From positions 14,672,707 through 14,736,706 of the forward strand of contig JAKJHU010000005.1 of the NCBI GenBank assembly GCA_022316685.1: a stretch of 64,000 nucleotides of DNA, written 5' to 3'. Position numbers and translations under genes: made by a program. Positions 1 to 13,000 of this stretch are shown here, piece after piece. Within the stretch, counting starts at the first letter, position 1, and each line of letters opens with the position of its first letter. Below the pieces are notes generated by a model. It did not search any database. It was not told where the DNA came from and was given only the letters and a program-made list of their open reading frames with translations. This DNA is from Progne subis subis (lineage: Eukaryota; Chordata; Aves; Passeriformes; Hirundinidae).

Positions 1-3000
1 TTGATATTGCATAGGTTTTCCAAGCTGTGGCAACTCACAGCTGATCACAAAGTGGATGTTTAGTTTAAGGAGGAACAACATCCTTACCTTGTGCTTTCCA
101 TGGAAGCTTCTCTCTAACAGGAGCCTGGCTGGGAGTCCTTGGCAGGCTGCACCACTTGCTCTGCCAGCAGTAGCTGTTACCCAGCCACAGAGACCCTACT
201 TCCCCTGGTGCATTTCTCCAGTTTCTATTGATGCTTTGTGTTGTGAAGGACACAACTCATGTAGCCATGTAATAAAAATAATGTAGATGTCAGGATGCTG
301 GTTGGCTGCAAAATCACTGTAAATAGAAAAATGTTGATGGCAACAAGAGCCTTGGGGTAGGAGGGCAGAAGACTCTACAGTTCATGGATGTTGCCAAAAT
401 TCATGGCCATCTATGAAATGAGAAGCCCTTTGAAAGATCTGCCCTGAAAGAGAGAAGGCAATTGGGCTATGGGCCAGAGGTGAGAACACCCCCAGAATGC
501 TCAGCCCACCACATGGTATTCCTCACTGGAAAAGTCCAAAAGCATTCCCCAGGAGGGGCCAGACTGAGGCAAAATGAGTGGGTGCCCCCTTCCTTCTTGC
601 TCTTGTTTTCATGCAAGGGGCCTGGGTCAGGTTGGGGACAAACTGTGCACTCTCAAGAGAGTTTAGGCCACTTCTCATTTCCCTGCCTGTAGAACAGAGC
701 TATCAAAGGTTCATATAGGTTGGTTCAAATTAGTAGCATTGATGAAACTAACAATTGTGGTTGCTCACTCCTGTGGTTTTCCAGGCTTTTGAGAATGCTG
801 GATCTGTCTATAAGGGAAAAATGACACACTGGTTCTTAGTTTTGCTGTTGTTTTTGGCAACATGGAAGTATCTTCAGCATGCTCCATTACCCAATACCAG
901 AAGACACACAGCCTCCTCATAGATGATATGGTTTCAGCTTGTATCTTACTGTGTAATGAGCAAGACAGACTTGAAAAATATTAGATTTTATGGCAGTTTA
1001 ACTGTATATACACTCTTTGGAAAACATCAACAGTAAAACTGGAAATAAATATCGGTACTCAAATGTGTCTAAAACCAGCAGCTTGTGACTGGAGCCAAGA
1101 AATAAAGCCAGTATTCCGGCTCTGTGTGGATTTAAACAGGAGTCATTTGGGATCCATGGTGTTGACCGGGCTGTTGCAATCATAGAGGGGCTGGACTAGT
1201 CACAGACAAGTTAATGTCTCATAAAATGAAAACTAGTTGGTGCTTTTGGGTAAACTTGTTGAAAAGTGAAATGTTGGAAACCTCTTTGCTTTCTTTGCCT
1301 TTTGTTTCAGCAGGAAAGCCAGTTGCAGTAAATTAGGCAGGTTTGCTGGGTGCAGATCTCAGAACAAAGGTTTTCCTCTTGGCCAGCATTATTCATGCCA
1401 ATGATGACAAATAACAGAGGTTTCAGCTGACTAGAAGAATGTGACTAACCTTCCACAAATGTGTCCCTCAACTCCACAGTGAAAAATTAATAGAGGAAGC
1501 AGCAAAAGCAGTGACTACTTTAGTGCAATACACAATGTAATTATTTTCAAGACACTGTTCCATGTGAGTGAGGGAATTCTGGCCTAGATCTTCATTAAAA
1601 GGTAATCCAGGTCAATGCAGGCTAATAAAATACAGTCTTGAAGACTCAAAAACCTCTAAGCAACGAAACAAAGGCGAACCTCCACATTATTTCTGAATTC
1701 CCATCATCTCCAAAACTGATCTGACCTAGGACTTCTGGGCATTGGGGCTTGGCTGCAGATCAGAGAAATAAAGAAAAGAGGTGGCAGAAGGTGGTTCAGT
1801 TCTCTCACTGAAGTTCCAGCAGAGCTGGCTTGGCTGCTAATGCAAACAGAAAGCAAACAACACTCTGAGCCCCTGCTGGTAAATGGTGTTGACTTTTGCC
1901 AGTGGAAAGAGCAGACCTGAGCTCAGTGTACACTTCTGGGTGAAGACAAAAGACAAAAGCCTTCCAGGCAGACCAAATAAACTAAAGAAAGTCAAAGGGG
2001 AAATTCCTGTGGCAGTGCTGTCAGCATTACTGTGATGGATGGTGACTGTGGTCCCGGGCATGGGCCCCGTACAGCTCAGACACAAACACCCTTCAGCTAA
2101 ACACTGTCCAAGTGCTGGTGCCCTGTGCCCCTAGAGAGCCTCACTGCTGTCCATACAGTGGTTTGCCTCTACTGGTGTCCTAGTCCAACATCTGCACATC
2201 TACTGGGTTGTGTTCCCACCAAAACAATACTGTAACCCAGAAATGGCCAGGGGTATGGCTGATTGGGAAGCAGGCTGTGAGGGGGCTAGAAGGGTATCAG
2301 TGAAGCATCAGCTCTTGGAAACCTGATCAAGATTTCTCAGTATGCTGGCAGATCTCTGAGAGAAACACAAATTACGGAGCCTCAAAATCTTCTAAATTAT
2401 ATAAAATAATTGTGAGATTGGAGAGTCTAGCCAAAACTAGCTGCACAGAGCTTTTTCCCAGAAAGCTGGAAGCGTGTGTGTATGCATGTTAGAGACTTTT
2501 CTCTCCTTCATAGCCCCAACACCTGCTTCCTCCTCAGTCTCGGCAGGAGAGATGTGATGTGAGAGATGTGAGGCTGAATTCAGGTACAGCCTATCCTTTA
2601 AAGGTATCTGAAGATGGGGCATGCCAGGGGAGAACTGCAAAGCCTGTGCTCCCATGTGCTTTCCTGCCTGGCACCAAACATCCTTGTTAATTTGAGTGAC
2701 AGAGGCTATGCTGCCAAAAGGAGATAGTTTAATTACTGTTTTCCTCTCTTATGAAGTGGCTGTAAAACTACTCACTGCTGAACCTGAGTCGTTCCAAGGA
2801 ACTGACTGAGTGAAATATTTGAGAGGGCTATTTATCTAGGCGTCAGCTTCACATGCTCCCTTCATAACTGTCTGTATAACTCTGAAGCTACTGAGTATTT
2901 CCATAGGAAATAATATGATTTATGAGGACTGTCTTGGTTCCTGTGCACACACTCTCAACCATGCACAGATGGATGGTGTGAAATGAAGTCAAATACCAGA

Positions 3001-4914
3001 TGAGCTGGTTCAAATCAAGGGACCTCAGTATGAGGCCACCCCTGACTGGAAGGCACTCAGACCCGGGTTTCTGAGTTCCCCCCCTCTGGAACACAACAGC
3101 TTGCATGGAGTCTTCAAGGGTGGGACAAAATGGGGTTAGTTTATTGGGAAATAGGAAGTCAGCTTGCATGTACTTGCTTTGAGCGCTAGCTTGCTCATAG
3201 CATCCATGCATATTTTTCCTTCTGGTAAAAAGCCACTTTAGCGGTTTCAAGACAGTAATTCCCTTGTGCTTCCTACCAGCACACAGTATATGGAATATGC
3301 TGGTAGCCCTTCAGCTAGGGAGCCCCACAGCAAGGAAATGGGTGTGATTAGCAGACAAAAAAAAAGCAGCAGATGGGAATAGACAGCATGGAATCCACAG
3401 ACCACCAAGAGAGCTGGTCGTCCAGAAAAAATATTTTGAAGCATTACCACAATGATTTGGGTCACTTTATTGAACTTTGAAGGCTTCTGGTAAAGAAAAT
3501 GGAAGGAAAGCACTTTTCTATCTCCTGTATGGGTTACATGAGCAATTAATACAGATATCCCAAAGACAATTTCATTCCTCATCCTTTCAAGGACGGAATG
3601 ACAGGTCTTGAGAAGGAGGTGAAGCACAGATGCAATACATCATGGCTTTGTAAGGTTTTCTCCTAGTGTTTTGCACAATATTCTTTCAAGAGAGCTTGAG
3701 AAATAGGAACCAAGCGGTTGCAAACCTGTTTTGGAAGCCATATACAAGGAGTAGCTGTCAGCAGTGCAACACTGCAATAGAGGATGGGTACAGAAATGGA
3801 CCCCCCTGTAGACAGCAATATTCACTTCCTTCTTCAATGACCAGAAAGATGAAAGAAAAAGTATGTGTATTAAATTTAAATCTGCTGCCAACTTTCCAAA
3901 ATACTGGAAGACAGGGTAAGAGTTCACAATGATCTTGACCACTTGGAGCAGAGGCATGAATTGATGGAAATGGGGAACAACTTGGGAAACAAAATGTGAA
4001 CTATAGGGGTGGACACAATTCTCCTGTTTCTTCAGGTCTAGCTACAATTAACCAGTACCTTTCTAAATCCCTGTACAGGATTCCTGTAGCTCCAAAAATA
4101 TTGGAAAGGATTAGCACACATCAAACAGGGCTTGCTGTCCCAGATAGCTCAATGTTCTGCTTGTTCTCCAACCAACTGCTGCATATAGCAAAAGGTATCT
4201 TCTGGTAAAGCAACTGCTGTAGGAAAGAGGATGAGGTGATTTAAGTCTTCAGTAGTCTGTTTTGTAAAAGGTGCAATTTCTTCAGTTTTCCTTGAGGAGG
4301 TCCAGAAATTTTCTGATTCACATTTTAAAATTTTCTTCTCATGGGGATCGGATGTTCAGATATCAGCCAACCCTCCACTCAGGATGTTTCTCGTGAAGAC
4401 TGAACAAGACATTCCCCGCTTCAGAAACCAAGAGTGAGTGGGCAATCCTCTCCACACAACACAACTGAAGGGCCAGTGGAGGCAAGGGCATCCAGGTGAC
4501 CCTGCCAGGGCACTGTGCCATGGGGACAGACAGCAGGTGTTCCATGATGGTGGGATGCCCTGGGCTCTGGATGCATCCAAAGCATCCCTGAGAGAAGGAA
4601 GCAGGAGCAGTGTAGATAACCACAGAAGTCTGAAGGCTGGATGTGATCCTTCTGTTGGGAAATCAGTGTACTCAGCCTTTCTGGTGGGGTGTAACAAAGA
4701 CCAATGGCTGGAAGTCGGAAGCAGGCCAATTCATACTTGAAATAAAGAAGTCTCTACTTTTTGAAGCGGGAAGGTGACTGTAGTGCCGATTTTTATTGCC
4801 CAGCTTCTTGAAGGAGAGATTGGGTGTTTTTCTAAAAGATGTGCTTTGATGCAGTCTCTTGCCATCTGTGTGTGCAGCTGGTTCAAGCCCAGCTGTTAGC
4901 AGTGTCACTGAGCT
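1..4914. other. Unannotated unique DNA
   Basis: AT-rich single-copy-looking sequence. Open frames on both strands stay at or below about 126 codons, lack flanking splice signals I would trust, and resemble no protein family I know. No LTR, CR1, satellite or RNA gene was recognised. The overlapping frames on both strands near 4.36-4.94 kb reflect locally higher GC and few stop codons rather than a gene. Confidence 0.6.
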
Positions 4915-5335
4915 GGTACTTGTTAGAGTCCAGGGCATTCCTTTGGCTGCCCTGGAGGGTCAGGGACCTGGACAGGGGGGTCTGGGACCCTGGAACAGAG
5001 CCCAGAGGGACATCGGCTTTGATCCCAGTCCATGGGAAAGGCTTCCTGCACTGCGGGAAGGATTGCAAGCCACAAGAGTGTGAAAGATAGTAGTTTAGCT
5101 TATCACAGGGTGAGAAAACAGTAGGTTTGGGTTTTTAGTATGGAAGTGAATGGGAGCAAGATGGAGGATTTGGGGCGTTGTCTCCTGCTTCTTCTTTCTT
5201 CTTCCCTCTCTCCATTTTCTGCAGTGACGGTGGCACAAAGTAGTTTAAAGAGACTGGGTCAAAGTAGGGATGACCTGTTTAGTATAAGTGATAGGTATTG
5301 CAAATAATGATAAATAAAGAACACGTAGCAATTAG

Positions 5336-5343
5336 TATAAAAG
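5336..5343 (+). promoter_or_regulatory. LTR TATA box (copy A)
   Basis: TATAAAAG in the U3 part of LTR copy A. The same motif is kept at the corresponding place in copies B and C, so it is probably the ancestral viral core promoter. Whether it is active now cannot be told from sequence. Confidence 0.6.
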
Positions 5344-5443
5344 ATAACAACAGCCCAGTCCAGGAGGAGTCGAGGAGTCACCAGATGCCCGAGCAGCTGC
5401 ACAAATCTTTGTTGGGCGCTGAGAAAATTGTAAGACAAGAAAC

Positions 5444-5449
5444 AATAAA
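5444..5449 (+). terminator. LTR polyadenylation signal (copy A)
   Basis: AATAAA about 100 bp downstream of the LTR TATA box. It is conserved in copy C but mutated to AATATA in copy B. Role inferred from position. Confidence 0.5.
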
Positions 5450-5579
5450 CGAAGCGCGCAACCTTGAAAAATCAGAACCTGAAGACTCCGTCTCTTTCTT
5501 GCGTTTAGCTCAGAGATTTGCAGAAAGCAAAAAGACTCTAAAACCACCTGAATCTCGGAACTATAAACCAAAAGGTACT

Positions 5580-5867
5580 GACCCTTCTAGGGAGGAGTGA
5601 CACCTGCCACGCTGGCCACCTCTAGCCCCATGGACATTTTTCCATGGCTACTTCCGCCGTGGGATGGGTGTGTAGAGCTTGAAGGTGGCGTGCCATGGCT
5701 GACAGCTCCTGATACACTGGTAAATGATGTCCCAGCCTCCGTGCAACCCATGCCACAGCCACCAAGGGACATCTCTGTCCATCAGTTCCTCACCTTTTTC
5801 TTGGAGTATGGACTCTGCTGAAATCACAGCCCTTACTACGAGACAAATGAGTGAAAGGTAACAAACG
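5580..5867. other. Spacer between LTR copy A and the CpG island
   Basis: Moderately GC-rich unique DNA with several CCATGG sites. A minus-strand open frame from the CpG island runs through it, and a splice-donor-like site on the minus strand lies at 5793/5794. Nothing else was recognised. Confidence 0.4.
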
Positions 5868-6097
5868 GCCCACGACACGCGGGAGGAGAGCGAGCGTTCC
5901 TGGAGAGCGCCCCTGGGTGCGGACAATCCGAGCATAATAATGAGTGCTATCTGCTGGCAGATGGGAACAGGGCCCTGGGGACGGCGGCGAGAGCAGAGGC
6001 GGTCGGAGAGCCGTGAGAGCAGGAGCGTGGCCGGGCAGGTCCGGCCGAGAGGCTCGGCTGCTGGGATGCTGCGCGGGAAGGCGGGCGGGGAAAGCAC
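5794..6097 (-). other. Candidate first exon inside the CpG island (uncertain)
   Basis: A minus-strand open frame begins with ATG at 6097 and runs about 101 codons to a plausible donor at 5794/5793. It would read on to 5648 if unspliced (149 codons). Residues about 75-95 form a hydrophobic stretch (WAVCYLSLICLVV) resembling a signal peptide or membrane segment. An in-frame ATG upstream of that stretch, about residue 55, would place it near the N-terminus. I recognise no family. The support is only the CpG island, the open frame and the donor; frames this long arise easily in GC-rich DNA. A noncoding first exon is at least as likely. Confidence 0.2.
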
Positions 6098-6165
6098 CCA
6101 GCACCCTGCAACGCGGGATCCTTACAGCCTGGGACGTGTGGGCAGTGGTTCGACCTCCGAACTTG
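5868..6165. promoter_or_regulatory. CpG island
   Basis: About 29 CpG dinucleotides in roughly 300 bp by eye, in a GC-rich block. The surrounding tens of kilobases are AT-rich and almost CpG-free. In vertebrates such islands are kept unmethylated and usually mark a promoter or first exon. No TATA box is needed for this class of promoter and none was seen. Direction is unresolved: the better splice donor nearby (AAAAAG then GTGAGG) is on the minus strand at 5794/5793. The island is not part of the LTR, whose 3' TSD ends at 5579. I do not know which gene or noncoding RNA it would serve. Confidence 0.65.
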
Positions 6166-6710
6166 GTCTGACAACTTGTTTACATTGCTCACTGCTCTAT
6201 TTTAGGCCAAAACCAAAGGGAATTTTAGAGTGGATATGGAGGTGTCTATGTGGTTTCTGTTTACTATAGAAAAATCAAATTATATGCAATCTAAATAAAT
6301 CCATTGTGTATCTTTGTTGGTGAAAACCTCAAAAGATAAGAAAATACTGGTCACCAAGCATCAAATTTTTTTTTTTGTGCAAATTCAGAGCTATAATAAT
6401 GCAGTAAACCCTAACGTTTTGACAGGCAGAAGTATTTCTGTGCAGACACTTCCGAAACAAGTGCCATTGGAATAGGATTCTGTAGGAGGTGTTTGCTAAC
6501 AGATGTGAGGACTGAGCAGCACTTGGAGGAGTAGTTTCTGTTCACTGACAGGATGGTGCTGATCCCACTAGAAAATAAGACAGCCATGTACTATCCATGA
6601 GATAATTATACTCAGTGATGGGAGACAAAGCCTAATTTTATATAACTTATCAGCTAAAAGAACTGAAGTGTTGTGTTGACTTAGAGGGGAATAAACTGCA
6701 AAGCTTTTTT
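6166..6710. other. Unannotated DNA
   Basis: AT-rich sequence without a recognisable gene, repeat or element. The plus-strand frame that leaves the CpG island ends at 6269. Confidence 0.5.
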
Positions 6711-6731
6711 TTGGGGGGGGGAGGGGTTGTT

Positions 6732-6778
<47 letters not shown>
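6711..6778 (+). repeat. Homopolymer run plus (GT)21 microsatellite
   Basis: A T run and a nine-base G run, then AGGGG, lead into 21 uninterrupted GT units at 6737-6778. Pure dinucleotide tracts of this length are usually polymorphic. The short frames through it encode only Cys-Val repeats and are not genes. Confidence 0.95.
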
Positions 6779-6781
<3 letters not shown>

Positions 6782-9700
6782 TAATTATTATTATAACATG
6801 CATTTATTACACTTTTTATTTGGCAAAACACTTGTTTCCTTCCTGCCAGTTTTCAGTGGAGTGTTGCTGCTGTGCTTTCTGCCTGAGGATGCTGGAAACT
6901 TCTCAGAGAATAAAGACAAGTGCAACGCATATGAAAACTCCTGTTCACAGTTTTCGAGTGAGCTGCCTAATTTAGGCATGGCTTCCTTTTCCAGAGAGGT
7001 AATCCCTAGTGGAGGTAGATGACTCCACTAACATGATAGATTTTTGGATTTTTCTTGCTTCAACTATGCAATGAGAGATAAGATTTAAGACCTAAGTCAA
7101 AGAAGGTTGTCAGCCTCAAGGACCTCAGTCCATCTTGCAACACCCTTTGGGTGTGAATGTGAAAGCTCTGAAAAATGAAAACCATGAGTAGGATTTCTAC
7201 TGTTCGGCTTAAATTCTCACTGGAATGTTTATTCCACGTATTTCAAAACAGAACAAATTGAGCAAACGCTTCCTGAATTAAGATCTGCAACAGACCTGTG
7301 AAGATGTAACACAGACAAAATGTGGAAAAGAGGTTTTTGACCAAGTCCTTCAAAGGCCAGTTTAGTCCTCTGCCACGTTAACATGTTAAGGGCAGTACCT
7401 ATAAAAACATTGCTGCCACAAACATGTTTGGATACATGGCTTTTGTAAGATGCAACAACAAATTATTACAATAAAAAATTTGAGGGAAAAGTCAAGAAGT
7501 TATGTATCACCATGCCCAGCAGAACACAGAGCTCAGACCTGAGGTCAGTAGAGGTTTTTTTCCCCTGACTTGGGTGGGTATCCTATGCAAGTCCATTGAG
7601 AAAAGGGATGTGATATCGAACATGCACATTATGCTCCAGTACAGACCTTAGTTTTGCTCAGGGGCCTAAGCAAGCTCCATAAATAAAATATGCTTTACAC
7701 AAGGTTTATATCCACAGGAGCACATTTGAACATGAGATCCCACCTGAGAGAGGAAAGGCTGTTAGTGCCCTGGGTCTGTCCTTGCTCTATGGCATCTGTT
7801 TTTATAGAAGCATGAGTGATTAAGAGAACAGCTTGCCAGTTGTTAATGTAATAGCCTCTTTCCACCCAATTTATTTATACTTGAAAAGTTAAGAATGTAA
7901 ACTTCTTCCACAAGACAAATATTTACTGTTTATTTTTATGATGTGTGTTTTTATGAAAAGTGATCAATCTCCAAGTGAATTTTGTGATTACTGTTTTTGT
8001 TCATGCGGTGCATACACGTGCAGCAAAGGCAGATGCCTTGTGAAAGGGACTTAATTCTTGGAGATGAATTTATAAGCAGCTCAAAGAGAGGAACTCACTG
8101 CTTCTAACTGAGAAAGACGGAGAGATCCCAGCTACATAGAGCCAATTAAATATAATCTAAATAGATTTGTAATAATTTTTTAGAGGTTGTACGTAAACAG
8201 AAATGCCTTGTTTATAGACAAACCTGTTAATTTCAGAGAAACATGCATCTAGTTTCAGACACCAGTTAGTCTTCCAGAGGTTTTTGCTGTTTCTCTTGTG
8301 CTCTCATGTACGTGAAGTGGCACTCAGTTTCCTGCTCCTCCATGCTTAGAATTTTAAATAATAGCATAAAAATCTGAAGTGGCTGAGAATGAGCAAAGTA
8401 TGTTGGACTGGGTTTTTTGTAACACATTTCCTCTCCTTGGAGTCTGTGCTGGTCGAAAATGGATGGACTGAATTCAGTGTAACATGGATCAATGTGTGCA
8501 AACTCCAGCTACAATTTTTAGGAAACAGATGTGAAAATCTGGGCTTCTTGACCTGTGTTTGTTTCTCCTTGCCTTAGATGTCCACAGTGCATTTTCCCAG
8601 AGCCAATCATCTCTGTTTTAGGAGGAGTTTAGCAGTGCCCATTTCTCTCTGTGTGAAGGCAGCCTGACCAGCTTGTTCAGCTTTTTGGTGAGGTGGATCC
8701 TACCCTCCCTGGGGTGCACCAAAGGTCTCACTTCAGCACTACCAGTACTTGCTTTGCACGTCCACTTATCTGAGTGTCCCCATGTCCCTTTAGTCCAGCT
8801 CTCTGTAGAAAAGAGTGAGTTGGGAGGACAGAGCCTGAGGGCCCCCCAAGAAGGCACAGAGGGTTCAGGCAGACTTGTAGAGCCCATGCCAAAAGTCACA
8901 CACACACACTGCCCTCAGGGCCACCATCCTCTGCCCCACCAGAGAGCCTGGGAAGCCTGGCTGCACATCCTGCTGGGGGACTTGGGTGTGGGAAGGCAGT
9001 CCAGCCCACACACAGAGAACCCTGCTGTGCACTAACATCACACTGGAGAAGATCTTTCACAGATGAGAGCACCCTGCTGCTCTTGGTCCTGGAAAGGTCT
9101 CTTTTACACATGTCTCCCTGGAAGAGTGAAAAACTCTTTCCAGACATATGGCCTAAGATTCTTTGTCCACTCCTCCGTTTGCATGTAGATACCCTCTACC
9201 CTTCCTCTACCCCTCACATTGTTCTTTTACTTTTGCAGGAGCAAAATTGGAAGAAGATAGTTTACTTAATTTTGTAATGGATAGCTGAATTTTCTGGGGG
9301 GATGAGGAATGTGGGAAAGAAAAGTTTGTTTTTGTTTCAGGGTGAATTTTTTGGACCTTGTTACATGTTCTGTCTTTTCCCTATAATTCTTGGCAATAAA
9401 AACTTAAACAAGATGATGAGAACTCCAGATGAATAAATCTGTGTGAAATTAAGGAATCATTGATTTTCATTTGACAGAGGCTAATGAATTAGTACATTGG
9501 AATTATCTGTTCATGGTGTCCCTGACTTCTGTTTTCCAGACACTCAACTCTGAAAGCTGGATAAGACCTTTGTACAGAGGTCCTTGCTTTTAAGACTTCA
9601 GTTTTCTAGATAATACAAAAACTGGGAATCCCAAACATATTATAGTGATTTTCAATACAGTTGTTTTTCCTAGCAGACGTCTGAATGTTTATAATGTACA

Positions 9701-9980
9701 TATGCACTTACATTGCACATAAGCATCTTCAGCTTACAAAGGGGAAGGTAAAACAGATAAAAGGAGAGTTGGCTTGTGTTGCTCCAGAAGCAAACCTGAC
9801 CCAACCACTTCTGTGTCAGCTGACAGGCTGACATAAACTTTAGATTTTTCTCTCGAATATGACACTGTTTCTTCACTCAGCTTGAAGAAATGTCATCCAA
9901 CAAGAAATGTGGGTTCTAGACCTGCCATATAAAACAGATTTTAGAAACCCAATGAGGAAAAAAAGGAGGAAAGATGTAAG
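6779..9980. other. Unannotated unique DNA
   Basis: Mostly AT-rich, with a somewhat GC-richer patch near 8.6-9.1 kb. Open frames reach 120 codons on the plus strand (8673-9035) and 95 on the minus (8618-8905), overlap one another, and match no family I know. No transposable element was recognised. Confidence 0.5.
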
Positions 9981-10058
9981 AAAAAAAAAGAAAAGAAAAA
10001 AACAAAACAAAACAAAACAAAACCCAAAAAACCACCAACAACAACAACAAAAAAACAC
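9981..10058 (+). repeat. A/C-rich low-complexity tract with (AAAAC)n core
   Basis: Starts as an A/G-rich run, passes into about four AAAAC units, then CCAAC/AACAAC repeats. The composition is almost purely A and C on the plus strand after about 9998. Similar tracts recur at 40528-40680, 62223-62294 and 62715-62814. It may be a decayed poly(A) tail or a simple-sequence expansion. No retroposed body is recognisable upstream. Confidence 0.85.
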
Positions 10059-13000
10059 TAGATGGAGAGATAAACTCCAAGTATATTTGATAAATGAAGT
10101 AAAAAAAGTTCACATCTGGCTATGCACCAAAAGTTCTGGGGAGTTCTGGCAAACAAAACCCTTAAACAGTCCTGTTGACTCTTGGAGATAAAAAGAAGAT
10201 AATGTTCATTCTTATATCTGAACCACTTGGATGCTGACAAGTCACACTAACAGAACTTGTAGCTAAGTCGCCCTGTAGACAGAGCAGCATGGGATCAACC
10301 ATCAGTGAGATGCTGGCTGCCTCCCTGCTCTGCTGACTCCCTTCTCCAGCTCTTGGGCTCACCCAAGAGCAGAGAGCAAGGGAGAGCTGCAGAGATACTG
10401 CTCAACATGTTAGCACGAAGTCTAGGTGGGGGAAATAAAATCCCCTTACTGCAGATATTGGGAAGGTTTGAGCATCAGTGCAGAGTCACACAGCGTGAAG
10501 ATGGAGTGCACAGGTGGTAAATGTTCACGTTGTGTAAGCAGCGGAGTATGGAGCTGCTCAGTGATGTGGAAAGGAAATGCAGGGATCAGGATCATGCAGG
10601 ATTAAATTCAAGTTTCCTTTAAATTAGCGTTATTGAGTAGGGATGCATCTGTTCACATGATGGCTGGAATCAACCTTTTTAAACAACCCTGTAAATTTAA
10701 CATGACTGGCTGTACCCTTTCTTAATATGTATTTTTCTCCATTTGTTCTCATTTTAACTATAAAACTTTTATCTTAATTTCCTAATTAATCTTTTAAGCC
10801 AAATGAATCAAAAAGCAATATGTGGCTTATCATTGTCACTGGAGTTGCAAGTTTCTTTCAGGATACACACAAAGCTACTCATGGACCTCTGAATTAATAT
10901 CAGAAAAAGGTACTTGAAAGCAGAACTGGGGGCAGTTTCTGTCTTGAGGTTATTGATTTTTAACTTATGGATGAAAGATTAGATTGAGGATCCTGCTGAC
11001 ATAAAGTGCTAAGTGAAGAATTACAGTGAAATTAAAATATTCTGAGCTCTAACCCTGCTTCTGTGTCCTTCCCAAGCACAGAAAATGGACATAGGCACGT
11101 AACAGTCCATCTGTGTAGGTGAAATTTGGATCTGACCCAGCATGTCTACTGATGTTTTTCTACCACAATTTAGAAAAATTTTGGAAAATGTTTTATTAAC
11201 TTCAGTACAGTGGTCTGAGACACTAAACACCCAAACCTCTAATCCCCCAAACATTCTTCTACATCCAGTGAAGAAAAATGGGTATCCAGGTGCCTTAAAG
11301 GATGAAGAATTACACCTAAAGGAGGCATTTTCTCCCCAGGAGACTTGAGGGGACTGACCTGGGCTTAGATGGCTAATTTTAGGTATATAAGTGAGGTAAT
11401 AGAATTTCTACCCATCCTGTTGCCAGGTGTAGAGAAAGGTCTGGAGGACTTGGAGTAGAGGTTTGAGTAATAACAGCTTTCACTCAGATCACAAGAGCTC
11501 TTGGCACCCAATAAAAAGAATAAAGTATGTTTGAATAAAAACCTTCCCCTTCCACTCCTATTCGCTTGCCTTTTCATTCTGAATGTTCCTGCCAGGATCT
11601 GAATAATCTACAACATACTGACTGGCATGGTTCCCTCCAGCTGAAAGACAAATAGGAGAGAGAGGGGAGATTACCTCTGCTGCTTGCCAGCAGGCATGTT
11701 TTTTAAACTAAACCACTGTGTAGTTGCAGCTCCTGTAAACTGCTGTGTGTGCAGACAGGGAGGCACAACTGGTGCACAATATTGGTGCCACAGCCAGATA
11801 TGCCACTCTCCAGTGAGTAGCAGTGGTGGAGATGGACTGCTCCCCTCTGGTCTGCCTGTTCAGCAGGCAACACACAGAAAACTGGAGTACACTCTAACCA
11901 CACAGTCAGTGGGATAGTTCACATTCTTAAAACTAAGCACATATTTAAGATCTGACAGCCCCACCTTATCCCTGTGAGGGTCTGGATGCTGCTCAGGACT
12001 GCACAGCTTTTGATCTCTGAAGTGTTCGTCGCTCTGCAAACTGATGATGCTCAATCTACTGTCCAGGCCACTTCCTTGGAGTAAATGTCTCTGCTTTGCA
12101 GTCTTCCCCTGTCTCTAGAGGCCTCAGCCAGGATATTCAGTGATCTATACCTTCCAGTGCTCCACTTTGAGCACTCCCATGAATTCATTCTTCTACAGCC
12201 TGTTGTGATCACTTTCCCAGAGATCACAGCATTCTAGAAAATCCATATCATGAAACTGGCCATGATAAGGAGACAAATCCTTATCATCAAACTATGCCAA
12301 TGAGTTATCCAGCCTTCTGCTGGCACATCCTCTTGGGTTTTAATGAAAAACCACACATGCAGTTTCACTGGACCAGAAAGTCTCCTTCACACTTTTATCT
12401 TTAAGCCATGCAGTGCTAATGGAGGAATTAAACTCTTAAACCTGATGTACAGACACGTGTTCTGTATAACTACACAGAAGGAAAAGCTATTAACTTCAAT
12501 AATAGCTGTTACATTACATTTGGTTAGACTTCTATTATACCAGAAACATACAGCAATTCAGCACGTCTACCCAAGGGTCCTATCAAGTCTGGAGCAACTG
12601 CTCTTGACAGTGTCATCCGTGAATGTCAAGCCAAAAATGGCAGAACAGACATATGCAATCTCAGGTCAATCCCTACCATTTCCAAGGGGCTCTTCTCTGA
12701 AAGGAGATTGGATGGGTCAAACTGATCTTTGCCCCAGAAGAGCCAGACAGGCCGCCTTCCCGGAGGAGCAGACAAACCTCTCTGCTCAGATCCAGCAATG
12801 TTATTTGGCATCAAGTGGGGAAAAATGCACCCTTTCTTGTAGGCTTGGACAATTTCACATTCTCATGGTTTCATCCATTGTGAGACAGATATTCAAATAC
12901 AAGCACAAATAGTCTATTTTTTTTTTTTAATTTTAATTTTTATATAGTAGAAACTGCACTACCTTCTTTGCTGGTGGAAAATACTATAACTATGACCTAA

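Larger units (their letters stand above)
4921..5573 (+). mobile_element. Solo LTR of an ERVK-like endogenous retrovirus (copy A)
   Basis: A 653-bp LTR starting TGTTAGAGTCC. It is flanked by a perfect 6-bp target-site duplication, GGTACT at 4915-4920 and at 5574-5579. A 6-bp duplication is typical of ERVK/beta-like integrations. Two other copies of the same family lie in this window, at 33710-34364 (same strand) and 46423-47068 (opposite strand), which fixes the ends independently. The sense strand has a TATA box (TATAAAAG, 5336-5343) and a polyadenylation signal (AATAAA, 5444-5449) about 100 bp downstream, giving the U3-R order expected of an LTR. The 3' end reads AACCAAAA instead of a canonical CA, so its terminus has decayed. 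No internal retroviral sequence adjoins it: this is the product of recombination between two LTRs. It has no coding capacity; open frames through it are fortuitous. Confidence 0.88.

Noticed and set aside
4880..4890. tRNA B-box-like GGTTCAAGCCC
   Set aside because: No A box at the right distance and no cloverleaf-forming arms around it, so it is not a tRNA gene or tRNA-derived SINE.
5298..5600. 100-codon frame in LTR copy A, with relatives in copies B and C
   Set aside because: The shared peptide comes from shared noncoding LTR sequence. The frame crosses the LTR end into unrelated DNA and is disrupted in the other copies.
12343..12912. 189-codon plus-strand frame as a gene
   Set aside because: Chance-level length, composition like flanking DNA, and no domain, splice or promoter support.
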